NCBI RefSeq assembly: GCF_902859875.1
Contig: NZ_CADIKF010000024.1
Location: 1-64,000 of the forward strand
DNA length: 64,000 nucleotides
Source of the DNA: Paraburkholderia solisilvae
GTDB lineage: Bacteria; Pseudomonadota; Gammaproteobacteria; Burkholderiales; Burkholderiaceae
Reading direction: 5' to 3'
Shown: positions 16,483 to 24,862 of the stretch, one piece after another
Layout: each line of letters starts with the position of its first letter
Numbering within the stretch: the stretch's first letter is position 1
Notes under the pieces: model-generated
Told to the model about the DNA's origin: nothing
The model's input: only the letters and a program-made list of their open reading frames with translations
The model's database searches: none
Translations under genes and position numbers: made by a program

Positions 16483-17877
16483 ATGAATCCGAGCGCACTT
16501 GACCTCTCCCGCATCCAGTTTGCGTTCACGGTATCCGTGCACATCATTTTTCCCGCGCTGAGCATCGGCCTTGCCAGCTTTCTCGCGGTGCTCGAATTTG
16601 CGTGGCTCAAGAGCGGCAAACCGCATTACAAGGAACTGTGCCATTACTGGGCGAAGATCTTTGCGATCGGCTTCGGCATGGGCGTGGTGTCGGGCGTGGT
16701 GATGGCCTACGAATTCGGCACCAACTGGTCGGGCTTCGCGCGCTTCGCCGGACCGATCTCGGGTCCGCTGCTCACCTACGAGGTGATGACGGCCTTCTTC
16801 CTCGAAGCGGGCTTTCTCGGCGTGATGCTGTTTGGCTGGGAAAAGGTCGGGCCCAGACTGCATTTCGGCGCGACGCTGCTGGTGGCCACCGGCACGCTGA
16901 TCTCGACCTTCTGGATTCTCGCGTCGAACAGCTGGATGCAGACGCCGCAAGGTTTCATCATCGAGAACGGACACGTGGTGCCCGTCGACTGGTTCAAGGT
17001 GATCTTCAATCCGTCGTTCCCGTACCGCCTCGCGCATATGACGATCGCCGCCTTCATCGTCGCCGCGCTGGTCGTTGCGGCCACCGGCGGCTGGCATCTG
17101 CTCAAGGGCCGGCGCGACGCGGCCGTGAAGACGACCTATTCGATGGCGCTGTGGCTGCTGCTGATTCTCGCGCCGATCCAGGCATTCGTCGGCGACCAGC
17201 ACGGGCTCAATACGCGCGAATACCAGCCCGCGAAGATCGCCGCGATCGAAGGCCTGTGGCAAACCGAACAGGGCGGCACCGCGCTGAACCTGATCGGCTT
17301 TCCCGATATGAACGCCGAAGTCACGCGCTATGCGATCCAGATTCCGCACCTCGGCAGCCTGATTCTCACGCACTCGTGGGATGGCGAAATCAAGGGTCTC
17401 AAGGAGTTTCCGAAGGCGGACCGGCCGAACTCGTCGATCATCTTCTGGACGTTTCGCATCATGGCCGGCCTCGGCATGCTGATGATCCTCACCGCGCTGA
17501 TCGGCGTCGCGCTGCGGCGCGGCGGGCGCCTGTTCGAAGCCCGCTGGTTCCACTGGCTGACCGTGCTGATGGGGCCGGCCGGCTTTATCTCGCTGATCGC
17601 CGGCTGGATCACCACCGAGGTCGGCCGTCAGCCGTGGGTCGTGTACGGACAGTTGCGCACCGCCGACGCGGTGTCGCCGGTCACGCCGCAATCGGCCGGC
17701 GTCTCGCTGCTGATCTTCGTGATGGTTTATTTCCTCGTGTTCGGCACGGGCGTCTACTACATCCTGAAGCTGATCCGCATCGGACCGCAAGCCGGCGACG
17801 AACCGACCGCCGCGTCGGCCGCGCGATCGGGCAACGACCCCGCCACCGGCAGACGGCCGCTTGCGGTCGCCGAATGA
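16483..17877 (+). CDS. cydA: cytochrome bd ubiquinol oxidase subunit I
   Basis: A 464-residue CydA, the heme-bearing subunit of the quinol oxidase that reduces O2 to water in the inner membrane with high affinity and without proton pumping. About nine membrane helices are visible. H20 (VHIIFP) and H185 (YRLAHMT) match the heme b595 and b558 histidines. K251 and E256 (KIAAIEGLWQTE) match the quinol-binding residues of the Q loop, and GRQPW follows near residue 385. The protein is shorter than the 522-residue E. coli form because the Q loop is short, as in cyanide-insensitive CioA-type oxidases. cydB follows after 118 bases. Confidence 0.96.
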   Translation: MNPSALDLSRIQFAFTVSVHIIFPALSIGLASFLAVLEFAWLKSGKPHYKELCHYWAKIFAIGFGMGVVSGVVMAYEFGTNWSGFARFAGPISGPLLTYEVMTAFFLEAGFLGVMLFGWEKVGPRLHFGATLLVATGTLISTFWILASNSWMQTPQGFIIENGHVVPVDWFKVIFNPSFPYRLAHMTIAAFIVAALVVAATGGWHLLKGRRDAAVKTTYSMALWLLLILAPIQAFVGDQHGLNTREYQPAKIAAIEGLWQTEQGGTALNLIGFPDMNAEVTRYAIQIPHLGSLILTHSWDGEIKGLKEFPKADRPNSSIIFWTFRIMAGLGMLMILTALIGVALRRGGRLFEARWFHWLTVLMGPAGFISLIAGWITTEVGRQPWVVYGQLRTADAVSPVTPQSAGVSLLIFVMVYFLVFGTGVYYILKLIRIGPQAGDEPTAASAARSGNDPATGRRPLAVAE

Positions 17878-17995
17878 CGGCCGGCCTGATGTCGTTCGAT
17901 CCTCGCCACTTCTGATTGCCCGACTCGCGAACCGCTCACGCCACACCTTGCAGCACGCGCCGTTTTGCACATTCACGCCACGCACGGAGGCACGC

Positions 17996-18994
17996 ATGGT
18001 CATCACCACGATATGGGCCGCAATCATCGCGCTGGGCATTTTCATGTACGTCGCGCTCGATGGCTTCGACCTGGGCATCGGCATCATCTTTCCGTTCTTC
18101 CCCGACGAGGGCGAACGCGACCTGATGATGCACACGATCGCGCCGGTCTGGGACGGCAACGAGACCTGGCTCGTGCTCGGCGGCGCCGCGTTGCTCGCGG
18201 TGTTCCCGAGCGTCTATTCGATCGTGCTGTCGGCCCTTTACCTGCCGATCATCTTCATGCTGATCTGCCTGATTTTTCGCGGCGTGTCGTTTGAGATTCG
18301 CGGCAAGGCCGGGCGCACGAAGAACTTGTGGAACCTCGCGTTCGTCTTCGGTTCAGCCGGCGCCGCGTTCTTTCAGGGCGTGATTCTCGGTGCGTATCTG
18401 CACGGCATTCCGACGACCAACGGCGTATTTTCCGGCGACCCGTTCTTCTGGGTCACGCCATTCGGCGTGTTCAGCGGCCTCGGGTTGATGTCGACCTACG
18501 CGCTGCTCGGCTGCGGCTTCCTCGTGCTGAAGACCGGCGGCGATCTGCAACAGCGCATGCACGGACTGATCGGGCCGCTCACGCTGGTGCTGCTCGGCTT
18601 TATCGCCGCGGTGTCGATCTGGACGCCGTTGACCGACCCGCATATCGCCGCGCGCTGGTTCGAGTCGCCGTTCCGCTACCGGCTCTATCCGGTGCCGATT
18701 CTCGTGCTGATCGTCGCCGCATGGATGGCTGCCGCGGTACGCAAGCGCAGCGACGCGATGCCCTTCGTACTCGCGCTCGCGCTGGTGCTGCTCGGCTATA
18801 TCGGGCTGCTCGTCAGTATCTGGCCCTACGCGATTCCGGGCACGCTGCTGCTTGCCGATGCGGCCGCGCCGCATTCGAGCCAGGTGTTCACGCTGGTAGG
18901 CGCGGTCGTCATCATTCCGATCATCACCGTCTATACGACCGCCGGCTACTGGGTGTTTCGCGGCAAGGCCGAACCCGGCGCGCGTTACGAGTAG
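17996..18994 (+). CDS. cydB: cytochrome bd ubiquinol oxidase subunit II
   Basis: A 332-residue CydB, the structural partner of CydA. The first helix contains FMYVALDGFDLGIGIIFPF, the strongly conserved CydB start with the acidic residue of the proton path. WDGNETWLVLGGAALLAVFP follows in helix two, and eight to nine helices are predicted in all. The ATG at 17996 is preceded by GGAGGC, and the frame upstream of it overlaps nothing useful. Length is normal for a CioB-type subunit (E. coli 379). It lies directly after cydA and before the small DUF2474 gene. Confidence 0.96.
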   Translation: MVITTIWAAIIALGIFMYVALDGFDLGIGIIFPFFPDEGERDLMMHTIAPVWDGNETWLVLGGAALLAVFPSVYSIVLSALYLPIIFMLICLIFRGVSFEIRGKAGRTKNLWNLAFVFGSAGAAFFQGVILGAYLHGIPTTNGVFSGDPFFWVTPFGVFSGLGLMSTYALLGCGFLVLKTGGDLQQRMHGLIGPLTLVLLGFIAAVSIWTPLTDPHIAARWFESPFRYRLYPVPILVLIVAAWMAAAVRKRSDAMPFVLALALVLLGYIGLLVSIWPYAIPGTLLLADAAAPHSSQVFTLVGAVVIIPIITVYTTAGYWVFRGKAEPGARYE

Positions 18995-19057
18995 CGAACA
19001 AGCCGCTTTCACGCCGCAAGGTCACTCGAACGATGCGCGCACAGAAGGAGCTCGATC

Positions 19058-19264
19058 ATGCCGCGATCCGTTGTTGAACACGCATCGGCCGAAGCCGTCG
19101 CAACACGACACCCGAAGCACACGAGCGGCCGCCGCATGGGGCAACCGCGCAGCCTCGCGAACCGGGTCATGTGGCTCGTCATTCTGTGGTGCGCGGGCTT
19201 CGGCGCGACCTTTCTCGTCGTGTTGCCGTTTCATCTGCTCGTGCAGTGGGCGATTCACCGTTGA
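19058..19264 (+). CDS. DUF2474 family small membrane protein (cytochrome bd accessory)
   Basis: A 68-residue protein ending in one clear membrane helix (VMWLVILWCAGFGATFLVVLPFHLLVQWAIHR). It resembles the DUF2474 proteins encoded just after cioAB/cydAB in many proteobacteria, which occupy the genomic place of CydX. The ATG at 19058 has an AAGGAG site at good spacing. A shorter 42-residue form from the Met at residue 27 would match the usual family size. It starts 63 bases after cydB, so it probably is the third gene of the oxidase operon and a small subunit of the complex. Confidence 0.82.
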   Translation: MPRSVVEHASAEAVATRHPKHTSGRRMGQPRSLANRVMWLVILWCAGFGATFLVVLPFHLLVQWAIHR

Positions 19265-19453
19265 CGCGCAACGCCGGCCGTGTGCACGGCAGTCGCGCCC
19301 CGCTTTCACCGGCTTTTGCCGGCTTTCATTCGGGCTATTGCACCTCGCGCGAGTGTGCGTGTGTTTCGACAAGCCGCCAGCAATCTCGAAAGACGCGTCG
19401 CCCTATTCTGCCTAATATGGCTCCATTCATGCATCGCATACGTAGGGGGCACC

Positions 19454-21772
19454 ATGGCTGAGAGAAAATCGATCCGCGTCTATCGCGAACCGGCCGGCGG
19501 TTGGGGGGCGCTCAAGGCAACCGGCAAGGCGCTCGCCGAACAGGGCATTCCGGTTTACGGCGCCCGCACGCTGCTGCGGATGAACCAGCCGGAAGGCTTC
19601 GATTGTCCGGGCTGCGCGTGGCCCGATCCGAAGCACACGTCGTCGTTCGAGTTCTGCGAAAACGGGGCAAAGGCCGTCGCGTGGGAAGCGACCGCTGCGC
19701 GTTGCACGCCGGAATTCTTCGCGAACCATACGGTGACCGAACTCAGCGCGTGGGAAGACTTCGACCTCGAGATGGCCGGCCGCCTCACGCACCCGATGGT
19801 CTACGACCCGGCGTCCGACCGCTATCTGCCGCTCTCCTGGGACGACGCGTTCGCACTGATCGCCGCGCATCTGAACGCGCTCGATTCGCCGAACCAGGCC
19901 GACTTCTATACGTCGGGGCGCGCGTCGAACGAGGCGGCGTTCCTGTACCAGCTGTTCGCACGCGAATACGGCAGCGGCAACTTCCCCGATTGCTCGAACA
20001 TGTGTCACGAAGCGACGAGCGTCGGCTTGCCCGAGTCGATCGGTGTCGGCAAAGGCACCGTGCTGCTCGAGGACTTCGATCACGCGGATGCGATTTTTAT
20101 CTTCGGCCAGAACCCGGGCACGAATAGTCCGCGAATGATGACGAGCCTGCACGATGCATCACGGCGCGGCGCGCGCATCATCTCGTTCAACCCGTTTCGC
20201 GAACGCGCACTGGAACGCTTCCAGGCGCCGCAAAATCCGATCGAGATGGTCACGCTCACGTGGACCACGATCAGCAATCCGCTGTATCAGGTGCGCGTCG
20301 GCGGCGACGTCGCCGCGTTGAAAGGCATCATGAAAGCGATCGTCGAAGCCGACGACGACGCGCTGGCGCACGACCAGCCGCGCAAGCTCGACGTCGATTT
20401 CATTCGCGGCCATACGGTCGGCTTTGAAAAGCTCGTCGACGATCTGCGCAACACCAGCTGGGAAGCGATCGAACACAAGTCGGGCTTGCGGCGCGCCGAT
20501 CTCACCACGGTCGCGAACGTCTATATGGAAGCGAAGAATGTGATCCTCGTGTTCGGGATGGGACTCACGCAGCATCATCGCGGCACCGAGAACGTTCAGC
20601 AGTTGACCAATCTCGCGCTGATGCGCGGCAATATCGGCCGGCCCGGCGCCGGCGTATGCCCGGTGCGCGGCCATTCGAATGTGCAGGGCAACCGCACGGT
20701 CGGGATCACTGAAAAGCCCGCGCAGGCATGGCTCGATCGCATCGAGCAGACGTTCGGCTTTACACCGTCGCCGCAGCATGGGCGCGACACGGTCGCGACG
20801 CTCGAAGCGATGCTCTCGGGCGACTGCAAGGTATTCGTCGCGCTCGGCGGCAATTTCGCGGCGGCCATTCCGGACTGGCCGCGTCTGCAGGTGGCGATGC
20901 GCAAGCTCGATCTGACCGTGCATGTTGCGACGAAGCTCAACCGCAGCCATCTCGTGCATGCGAAAGAAGCGCTGATTCTGCCGTGCCTCGGGCGCACCGA
21001 AGTCGATATCCAGGAGACCGGGCCGCAATCGATCACGGTCGAAGATTCGATGTCGATGGTGCACGCGTCAGCGGGTATCAACGATCCGGCGTCCGAGCAG
21101 CTGATGAGCGAGCCCGCGATTGTCGCCGGCATCGCGCGCGCGACGCTCGGCGCTCGAACGAAAGTGCCCTGGGAAGAACTCGTCGCCGACTACGACCGGA
21201 TTCGCGATGCGATCGAAAAGGTATTCCCGGCCTTCGAGGCCTACAACGCGCGCATCCGCGTGCCCGGCGGGTTTCATCTGGGGTCGACCGCGCGCGAGCG
21301 GATCTGGGCGACCGCGAGCGGCAAGGCCAATTTCGCGGTATTCGAAGGCCTCGATGAAGACCCGTGGCACGGCGACGAGGACGGCCTGTGGCTCACGACG
21401 ATACGCAGTCACGACCAGTACAACACGACGCTTTATTCACTATCGGACCGCTATCGCGGCGTATTCGGCCAGCGCGACGTGGTGTTCGTCAATGCACAGG
21501 AAATCGCGCGGCGCAATCTGCATCCGGGCGATCTCGTCGACCTGATCGCGCTGTCGACCGATGGTATCGAGCGCGTCGTGCGCAATATGAAGGTGGTCGA
21601 ATATCAGCTGCCCGACGGATGCTGCGGCGCGTACTACCCGGAGGCCAATCCGCTCGTGCCGCTCTATGCGCACGATCCGCGCAGCCGCACGCCTTCGTAC
21701 AAATCGGTGCCGGTGAAGCTCGTCAAGTCTGCGCGCAATATCGTTGCGGGAGCGTGGGCGCCGCACTCCTGA
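19454..21772 (+). CDS. FdhF/YdeP-family molybdopterin oxidoreductase
   Basis: A 772-residue member of the DMSO-reductase superfamily, of the same length class as E. coli YdeP, which is linked to acid resistance. Features: C51 and C54 in FDCPGCAWPD, a cysteine pair that replaces the usual CxxCxxxC iron-sulfur motif; the molybdenum pocket region PDCSNMCHEATSVGLPESIG with C184 a plausible ligand; FIFGQNPGTNSPRMM and GMGLTQHHRGTENVQQLTNLALMRGNIGRPGAG, typical bis-MGD binding blocks; and a C-terminal molydopterin-dinucleotide domain (SDRYRGVFGQRDVVFVN). There is no signal peptide, so it is cytoplasmic. The ATG at 19454 has a GGGGG ribosome site. The substrate is unknown. It follows the oxidase operon by 190 bases. 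Confidence 0.9.
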   Translation: MAERKSIRVYREPAGGWGALKATGKALAEQGIPVYGARTLLRMNQPEGFDCPGCAWPDPKHTSSFEFCENGAKAVAWEATAARCTPEFFANHTVTELSAWEDFDLEMAGRLTHPMVYDPASDRYLPLSWDDAFALIAAHLNALDSPNQADFYTSGRASNEAAFLYQLFAREYGSGNFPDCSNMCHEATSVGLPESIGVGKGTVLLEDFDHADAIFIFGQNPGTNSPRMMTSLHDASRRGARIISFNPFRERALERFQAPQNPIEMVTLTWTTISNPLYQVRVGGDVAALKGIMKAIVEADDDALAHDQPRKLDVDFIRGHTVGFEKLVDDLRNTSWEAIEHKSGLRRADLTTVANVYMEAKNVILVFGMGLTQHHRGTENVQQLTNLALMRGNIGRPGAGVCPVRGHSNVQGNRTVGITEKPAQAWLDRIEQTFGFTPSPQHGRDTVATLEAMLSGDCKVFVALGGNFAAAIPDWPRLQVAMRKLDLTVHVATKLNRSHLVHAKEALILPCLGRTEVDIQETGPQSITVEDSMSMVHASAGINDPASEQLMSEPAIVAGIARATLGARTKVPWEELVADYDRIRDAIEKVFPAFEAYNARIRVPGGFHLGSTARERIWATASGKANFAVFEGLDEDPWHGDEDGLWLTTIRSHDQYNTTLYSLSDRYRGVFGQRDVVFVNAQEIARRNLHPGDLVDLIALSTDGIERVVRNMKVVEYQLPDGCCGAYYPEANPLVPLYAHDPRSRTPSYKSVPVKLVKSARNIVAGAWAPHS

Positions 21773-21780
21773 AACGAAAC

Positions 21781-21822
21781 CGCAGGCGCCGCGCCGCCGA
21801 TGACGGCTGCACGGCGCCTGCG
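21781..21822. terminator. hairpin between convergent genes, probable terminator
   Basis: Perfect 11-base arms (21781-21791 and 21812-21822, CGCAGGCGCCG and its complement) enclose a 20-base loop, nine bases after the YdeP-type gene stop. The next gene is convergent. On the minus strand the stem is followed by GTTTCGTTTC, moderately T-rich. It probably works in both directions. Confidence 0.55.
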
Positions 21823-21895
21823 ATGTGCGTGGCGGCCGGCAACCGTCCTCGCATTGCGCCGGCGCCGTCGCGATCGGCGGCCGTCGCTGGTCCGC

Positions 21896-23029
21896 TTAGA
21901 CGTGATTCACTTCGTTCATGAAACGCATCTCCGCCGCCGCGCGTAGCAGATGGGTTCTCACCCCCACCAGCGGTTCCGCATGCAGCGGGACATGGTCAGG
22001 CTCGATCAGCGCCAGCGCGGTTTCCGCGGCGTTGATCGCGAGCGATAGCTGATTAGGCAACACACACACGACCCCATCGGCAATCCGCTCGACGTACGGT
22101 GCATCCGGGCGCCTGCCGACGCCCCGCTCCGCGCTTTCGGTCTTGTGCGCGAGATACAGCGTGCGTTCGCTTGTCGCCGCATGCAGAGCGGGCAGCACCG
22201 TCTTGAGCGCATTCAGTTGCGCGTGCAACCGGGTCGGATCGACCGCCAGAGGCGCACCGCCTTCGAGCACAGGGTCCGTGCCGTGCGTGTAGAGCAGCAC
22301 CGGCGAGCCGTCCGCTTCGTACTGCGGCGCGATAAACAGTTGCGCATCGGGAATCGCGATGCTCGCATCGGGCACGCGGCCGCGCATCGCCAGCACCTGG
22401 CAGGCGCGCGTTTGCAGCGGCACGCTCTTGCGTACGCGCGGCAGCATGCCGATCAGGTGCGGCGTGCCCGCGCCGGCGCACAGCACGATCTGCTGCGTGT
22501 CGAGCGTGCTGTCGCCGATGCGCAGCCGCCACGCGCCATGACTGGCTTCGATCGCGTCGATCGTCCCGAACTTCAGGCAGCCGCGGCTGCGCTGCACGAG
22601 CTTCGCGAGCAGCTCGCGGCCGTCGAACATCATGTGCGGAAAACGATAGAGATGCGCGAGGCGGTTGCCTTCGAGAACGGGCGAACCCTGCGTGACCGGT
22701 GCGTACGGCAGATCGCATAACGTCCACATCTTCGTCCATGCGCTCGCATCGCCGACGAAGCCGACATACGACTCGGTCGAACGCACCGTGACGCGCAAAC
22801 GGCGCACCAGATCGCGCCACTTCGGATACGCGTCATGCAGCTGATCGATCAGTTCGCGATCGCTGTAGACATGGCCGCGATGAATATAAAACTGCGAACG
22901 CAGCGTCTGGCCGTCGCCGACGCGCGGCAAACGATCGATGCAGCATGCGTTCAACCCGTGCGCGAGCGCCTGCTCGAGCAGCACGAGACCCTGGATTCCG
23001 GCTCCGACAATCACGCAATCGTATTTCAC
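21896..23029 (-). CDS. FAD-dependent oxidoreductase (DAO family)
   Basis: A 377-residue flavoprotein with the N-terminal dinucleotide-binding motif CVIVGAGIQGLVLLEQA and a second flavin-contact block QIVLCAGAGTPHLIGML, the arrangement of the D-amino-acid oxidase/glycerol-3-phosphate dehydrogenase family. No membrane segment or signal peptide is seen. The start is a GTG at 23027-23029 with GGGGAA in front, giving MKYDCVIVGAG. No neighbouring gene indicates a pathway. The gene lies alone on the minus strand, convergent with the YdeP-type gene and about 120 bases before the HPF gene stop. The substrate cannot be assigned. Sequence after residue 280 is not obviously conserved. Confidence 0.8.
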   Translation of the reverse strand: MKYDCVIVGAGIQGLVLLEQALAHGLNACCIDRLPRVGDGQTLRSQFYIHRGHVYSDRELIDQLHDAYPKWRDLVRRLRVTVRSTESYVGFVGDASAWTKMWTLCDLPYAPVTQGSPVLEGNRLAHLYRFPHMMFDGRELLAKLVQRSRGCLKFGTIDAIEASHGAWRLRIGDSTLDTQQIVLCAGAGTPHLIGMLPRVRKSVPLQTRACQVLAMRGRVPDASIAIPDAQLFIAPQYEADGSPVLLYTHGTDPVLEGGAPLAVDPTRLHAQLNALKTVLPALHAATSERTLYLAHKTESAERGVGRRPDAPYVERIADGVVCVLPNQLSLAINAAETALALIEPDHVPLHAEPLVGVRTHLLRAAAEMRFMNEVNHV

Positions 23030-23147
23030 GGCAATTCCCCTTCTGGCTGGTGGACGCGTTCAATCGTAGGCGTCGACAATGATCTGAAAATGAGGAGTGC
23101 GTGGCGCGCCGCCCGGCGTACCTGGCGGCGGCGGCGCGCGCGCCGGG

Positions 23148-23552
23148 TCAGACGGGGTCCGTCGGGTCGTTGTGCGCGGGTTCGCTGTGCGCCGGTTCGT
23201 TGCGCGCGAGCTGATGCTTTCGTCTGAACGATGACGTATCGATGCGCCGCTTCAGGCGCTTGAACAGGTTGCCCGCCGCGCACGCGCAGACGCGATTCAC
23301 GAGCGCGAACAGATTCCGGTCGCGCCCTTGCGCAAGCACCGCGGTCGCGCCGCCGATACCGACTTTCACGAGGCAATGCAGCGCGTTGCCGCCGCGCGGA
23401 CCGTCGAGGTCTTCGAGGTGCACGGTCACGTGCGAGATGCGCCGCGCGACGCGTGCAAAGGTTTCCGTGATCCGCTTGCGCACATGTTCGCGCAGCGCGT
23501 CCGTCTCGACACGCGACAAATGAAGTCCTGACGTTTGGATGCTGATTTCCAT
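23148..23552 (-). CDS. HPF/RaiA-family ribosome-associated protein
   Basis: A 134-residue protein of the ribosome hibernation factor (sigma-54 modulation, S30AE) family, which binds the 30S subunit and silences or protects ribosomes in stationary or stress conditions. MEISIQTSGLHLSRVE and VRKRITETFARVARRISHVTVHLEDLDGPRGG are the recognisable strand-helix core, and CLVKVGIGGATAVLAQG the third strand. The C-terminus has no dimerisation domain, instead a basic segment and a repetitive AHSEPAHNDP tail encoded by a 15-base repeat. The ATG at 23550-23552 has AAGGAGA at ideal spacing. An in-frame GTG eight codons upstream overlaps that ribosome site and is rejected. Confidence 0.85.
   Translation of the reverse strand: MEISIQTSGLHLSRVETDALREHVRKRITETFARVARRISHVTVHLEDLDGPRGGNALHCLVKVGIGGATAVLAQGRDRNLFALVNRVCACAAGNLFKRLKRRIDTSSFRRKHQLARNEPAHSEPAHNDPTDPV
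23164..23208. repeat. 15-bp tandem repeat inside the HPF gene tail
   Basis: Three imperfect 15-base units (23164-23178, 23179-23193, 23194-23208) encode the repeated Asn/Ser-Glu-Pro-Ala-His tail near the C-terminus of the HPF-family protein. Copy number is likely variable between strains. Confidence 0.75.
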
Positions 23553-23874
23553 GACTGTCTCTCCTTGGGCCGACACGCATCAATCTACCGTTCGACGCGC
23601 CGCGCAAGAAGCCGCCTTTTCCTGACGGACGGTTCGAATATTTCGAAGCGTCCTGATGTGACGCACCCATGCTCGCTCACATGCACTGATCCGGCGCTTC
23701 GTGCTGCTCACTTTCGCCTCATTCTCGATCTCTACGATGCATGCCATCGACGAGCCAGACAGGTTTCAGCCGCACCGGAGCCTGCCAGACCCTCGCTGTT
23801 CCGTGCACGTCGATCGAGTCGCGGCCTGAATCCCGCTGTGCCGCGAGCCTTTCACGAGTGATTGGAGATACATC
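23553..23874. other. divergent promoter region between HPF and DUF3563 genes
   Basis: This 322-base spacer separates the leftward HPF-family gene from the rightward DUF3563 gene. It contains a symmetric TTCGAA-TAT-TTCGAA element at 23633-23647 that could be an operator. No gene is supported within it. Confidence 0.55.
23633..23647. promoter_or_regulatory. paired TTCGAA palindrome, possible operator
   Basis: Two TTCGAA palindromes separated by TAT lie about 80 bases upstream of the HPF-family start and about 230 upstream of the DUF3563 start. The symmetry suggests a dimeric regulator site. There is no further evidence. Confidence 0.3.
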
Positions 23875-24021
23875 ATGTTTGCGTATTGCCTCGAAAAGCT
23901 GGGCGAATGGATCGAGCGTGCTGAGGAACGGCGCCGCAACGAATACCTTTCGCAGTCGTCAGACCTCGTCGATCTCGAACGGCGCATGCGTGCCGTCGAG
24001 CGCGGCGGCTATCCGGTGTAA
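23875..24021 (+). CDS. DUF3563 family micro-protein
   Basis: A 48-residue protein starting MFAYCLEKLGEWIERAEERR and ending in DLVDLERRMRAVERGGYPV. This matches the small DUF3563 family that is widespread in Burkholderiales, often in several copies and near stress genes. It is helical and highly charged, with an N-terminal amphipathic helix and no signal peptide. The ATG at 23875 is preceded by TTGGAGATACATC, a good ribosome site at correct spacing, and the TAA is at 24019-24021. The function of the family is unknown. The ORF is short enough to be missed by length cut-offs, but composition, ribosome site and family match support it. Confidence 0.82.
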   Translation: MFAYCLEKLGEWIERAEERRRNEYLSQSSDLVDLERRMRAVERGGYPV

Positions 24022-24161
24022 CCCACGCGCGGGCCGACGGTTTGTTCCGGGGCCTGCGCGCTATGCGTTCGTTGCGACGGCACCGGCGATCCCGCGCCGA
24101 TGGACGGCGTGAAGCTCGCGCTTGACTGTCGCCATGAACGCAACGCCCATTGAGGATCGCG

Positions 24162-24470
24162 ATGAAACTCGAACCGCTGTCACACTGCCCCGATCGCACG
24201 GACGCCGTTGTCCTGCAGGTCCGCTTCGATCACCGTTCGCGCTTGCCGCAGCCCGGCGCAGCGGCGCGGCGCGCGCCTGCACCGGCTGGTCCGGCGCCTC
24301 GCCTGTTCGGGCGCCTATTCGTCCGTATGAGGATTGTGAAGATTGCTATCGGGCGGCTCTTCAGACACCACGCAGCGGATCGCGCATGCCGTTGCGACGT
24401 CGACGCACGCCTGCTCGAACTCGAGACGCACAAGTTGAGCGCGCAACATCTCGGCAACCCGCACCGATAG
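24162..24470 (+). CDS. hypothetical small protein
   Basis: An open frame of 102 residues from an ATG at 24162 that is preceded by GAGGATCGCG. The first 25 residues (MKLEPLSHCPDRTDAVVLQVRFD) and the last 25 (CDVDARLLELETHKLSAQHL) look like structured protein, joined by an Ala/Pro/Arg-rich linker and a basic helix (FVRMRIVKIAIGRLFRHH). I do not recognise it. The gap from the DUF3563 gene is 140 bases, so it may be co-transcribed. The C-terminal charged helix resembles that of DUF3563-type micro-proteins. It could also be spurious, since the reverse strand carries overlapping frames. Confidence 0.45.
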   Translation: MKLEPLSHCPDRTDAVVLQVRFDHRSRLPQPGAAARRAPAPAGPAPRLFGRLFVRMRIVKIAIGRLFRHHAADRACRCDVDARLLELETHKLSAQHLGNPHR

Positions 24471-24862
24471 TCGCGCCATACGGAGCCGGAACCCTTCTTG
24501 CACTGCATATGCCTCGTTTGCCGACGCGCCGGCACATGCGCAGGCCCGCTGGCAATGCACGCGCTAAACTGCGCCCAAGCGGCTACTGCGACGTATCGTT
24601 CAAACCGTTCGGCTGCGTCAACCCGCTCGCGCCATTCGCTTTCAACAGACGATTCCCTTACGAAATCGCACGGTTTTTCGTTTTCGACGGAATACTTTCC
24701 ACATCGGGATATACATCGCGCATGCGCATGTAAGATCGACACGACCTTCCATCTCGCACCCATGCGCTGCTGCGCACGACACGTCCGCGATATCAACAGA
24801 TGACCGACCGCTCCGGTCTTGCATCGACGATCGAGTGACTTTGTGACCTTGTCCGAAAGCCC
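24471..24862. other. intergenic region upstream of the sensor kinase
   Basis: A 392-base spacer with lower GC content around 24640-24800. Overlapping open frames on both strands have no ribosome sites that I trust. The kinase promoter is expected here but no clear -35/-10 pair stands out. Confidence 0.5.

Noticed and set aside
16468..18159. 563-codon minus-strand open frame opposite cydA
   Set aside because: Shadow of cydA; the protein is a low-complexity charged sequence, while cydA on the plus strand has all heme and quinol residues.
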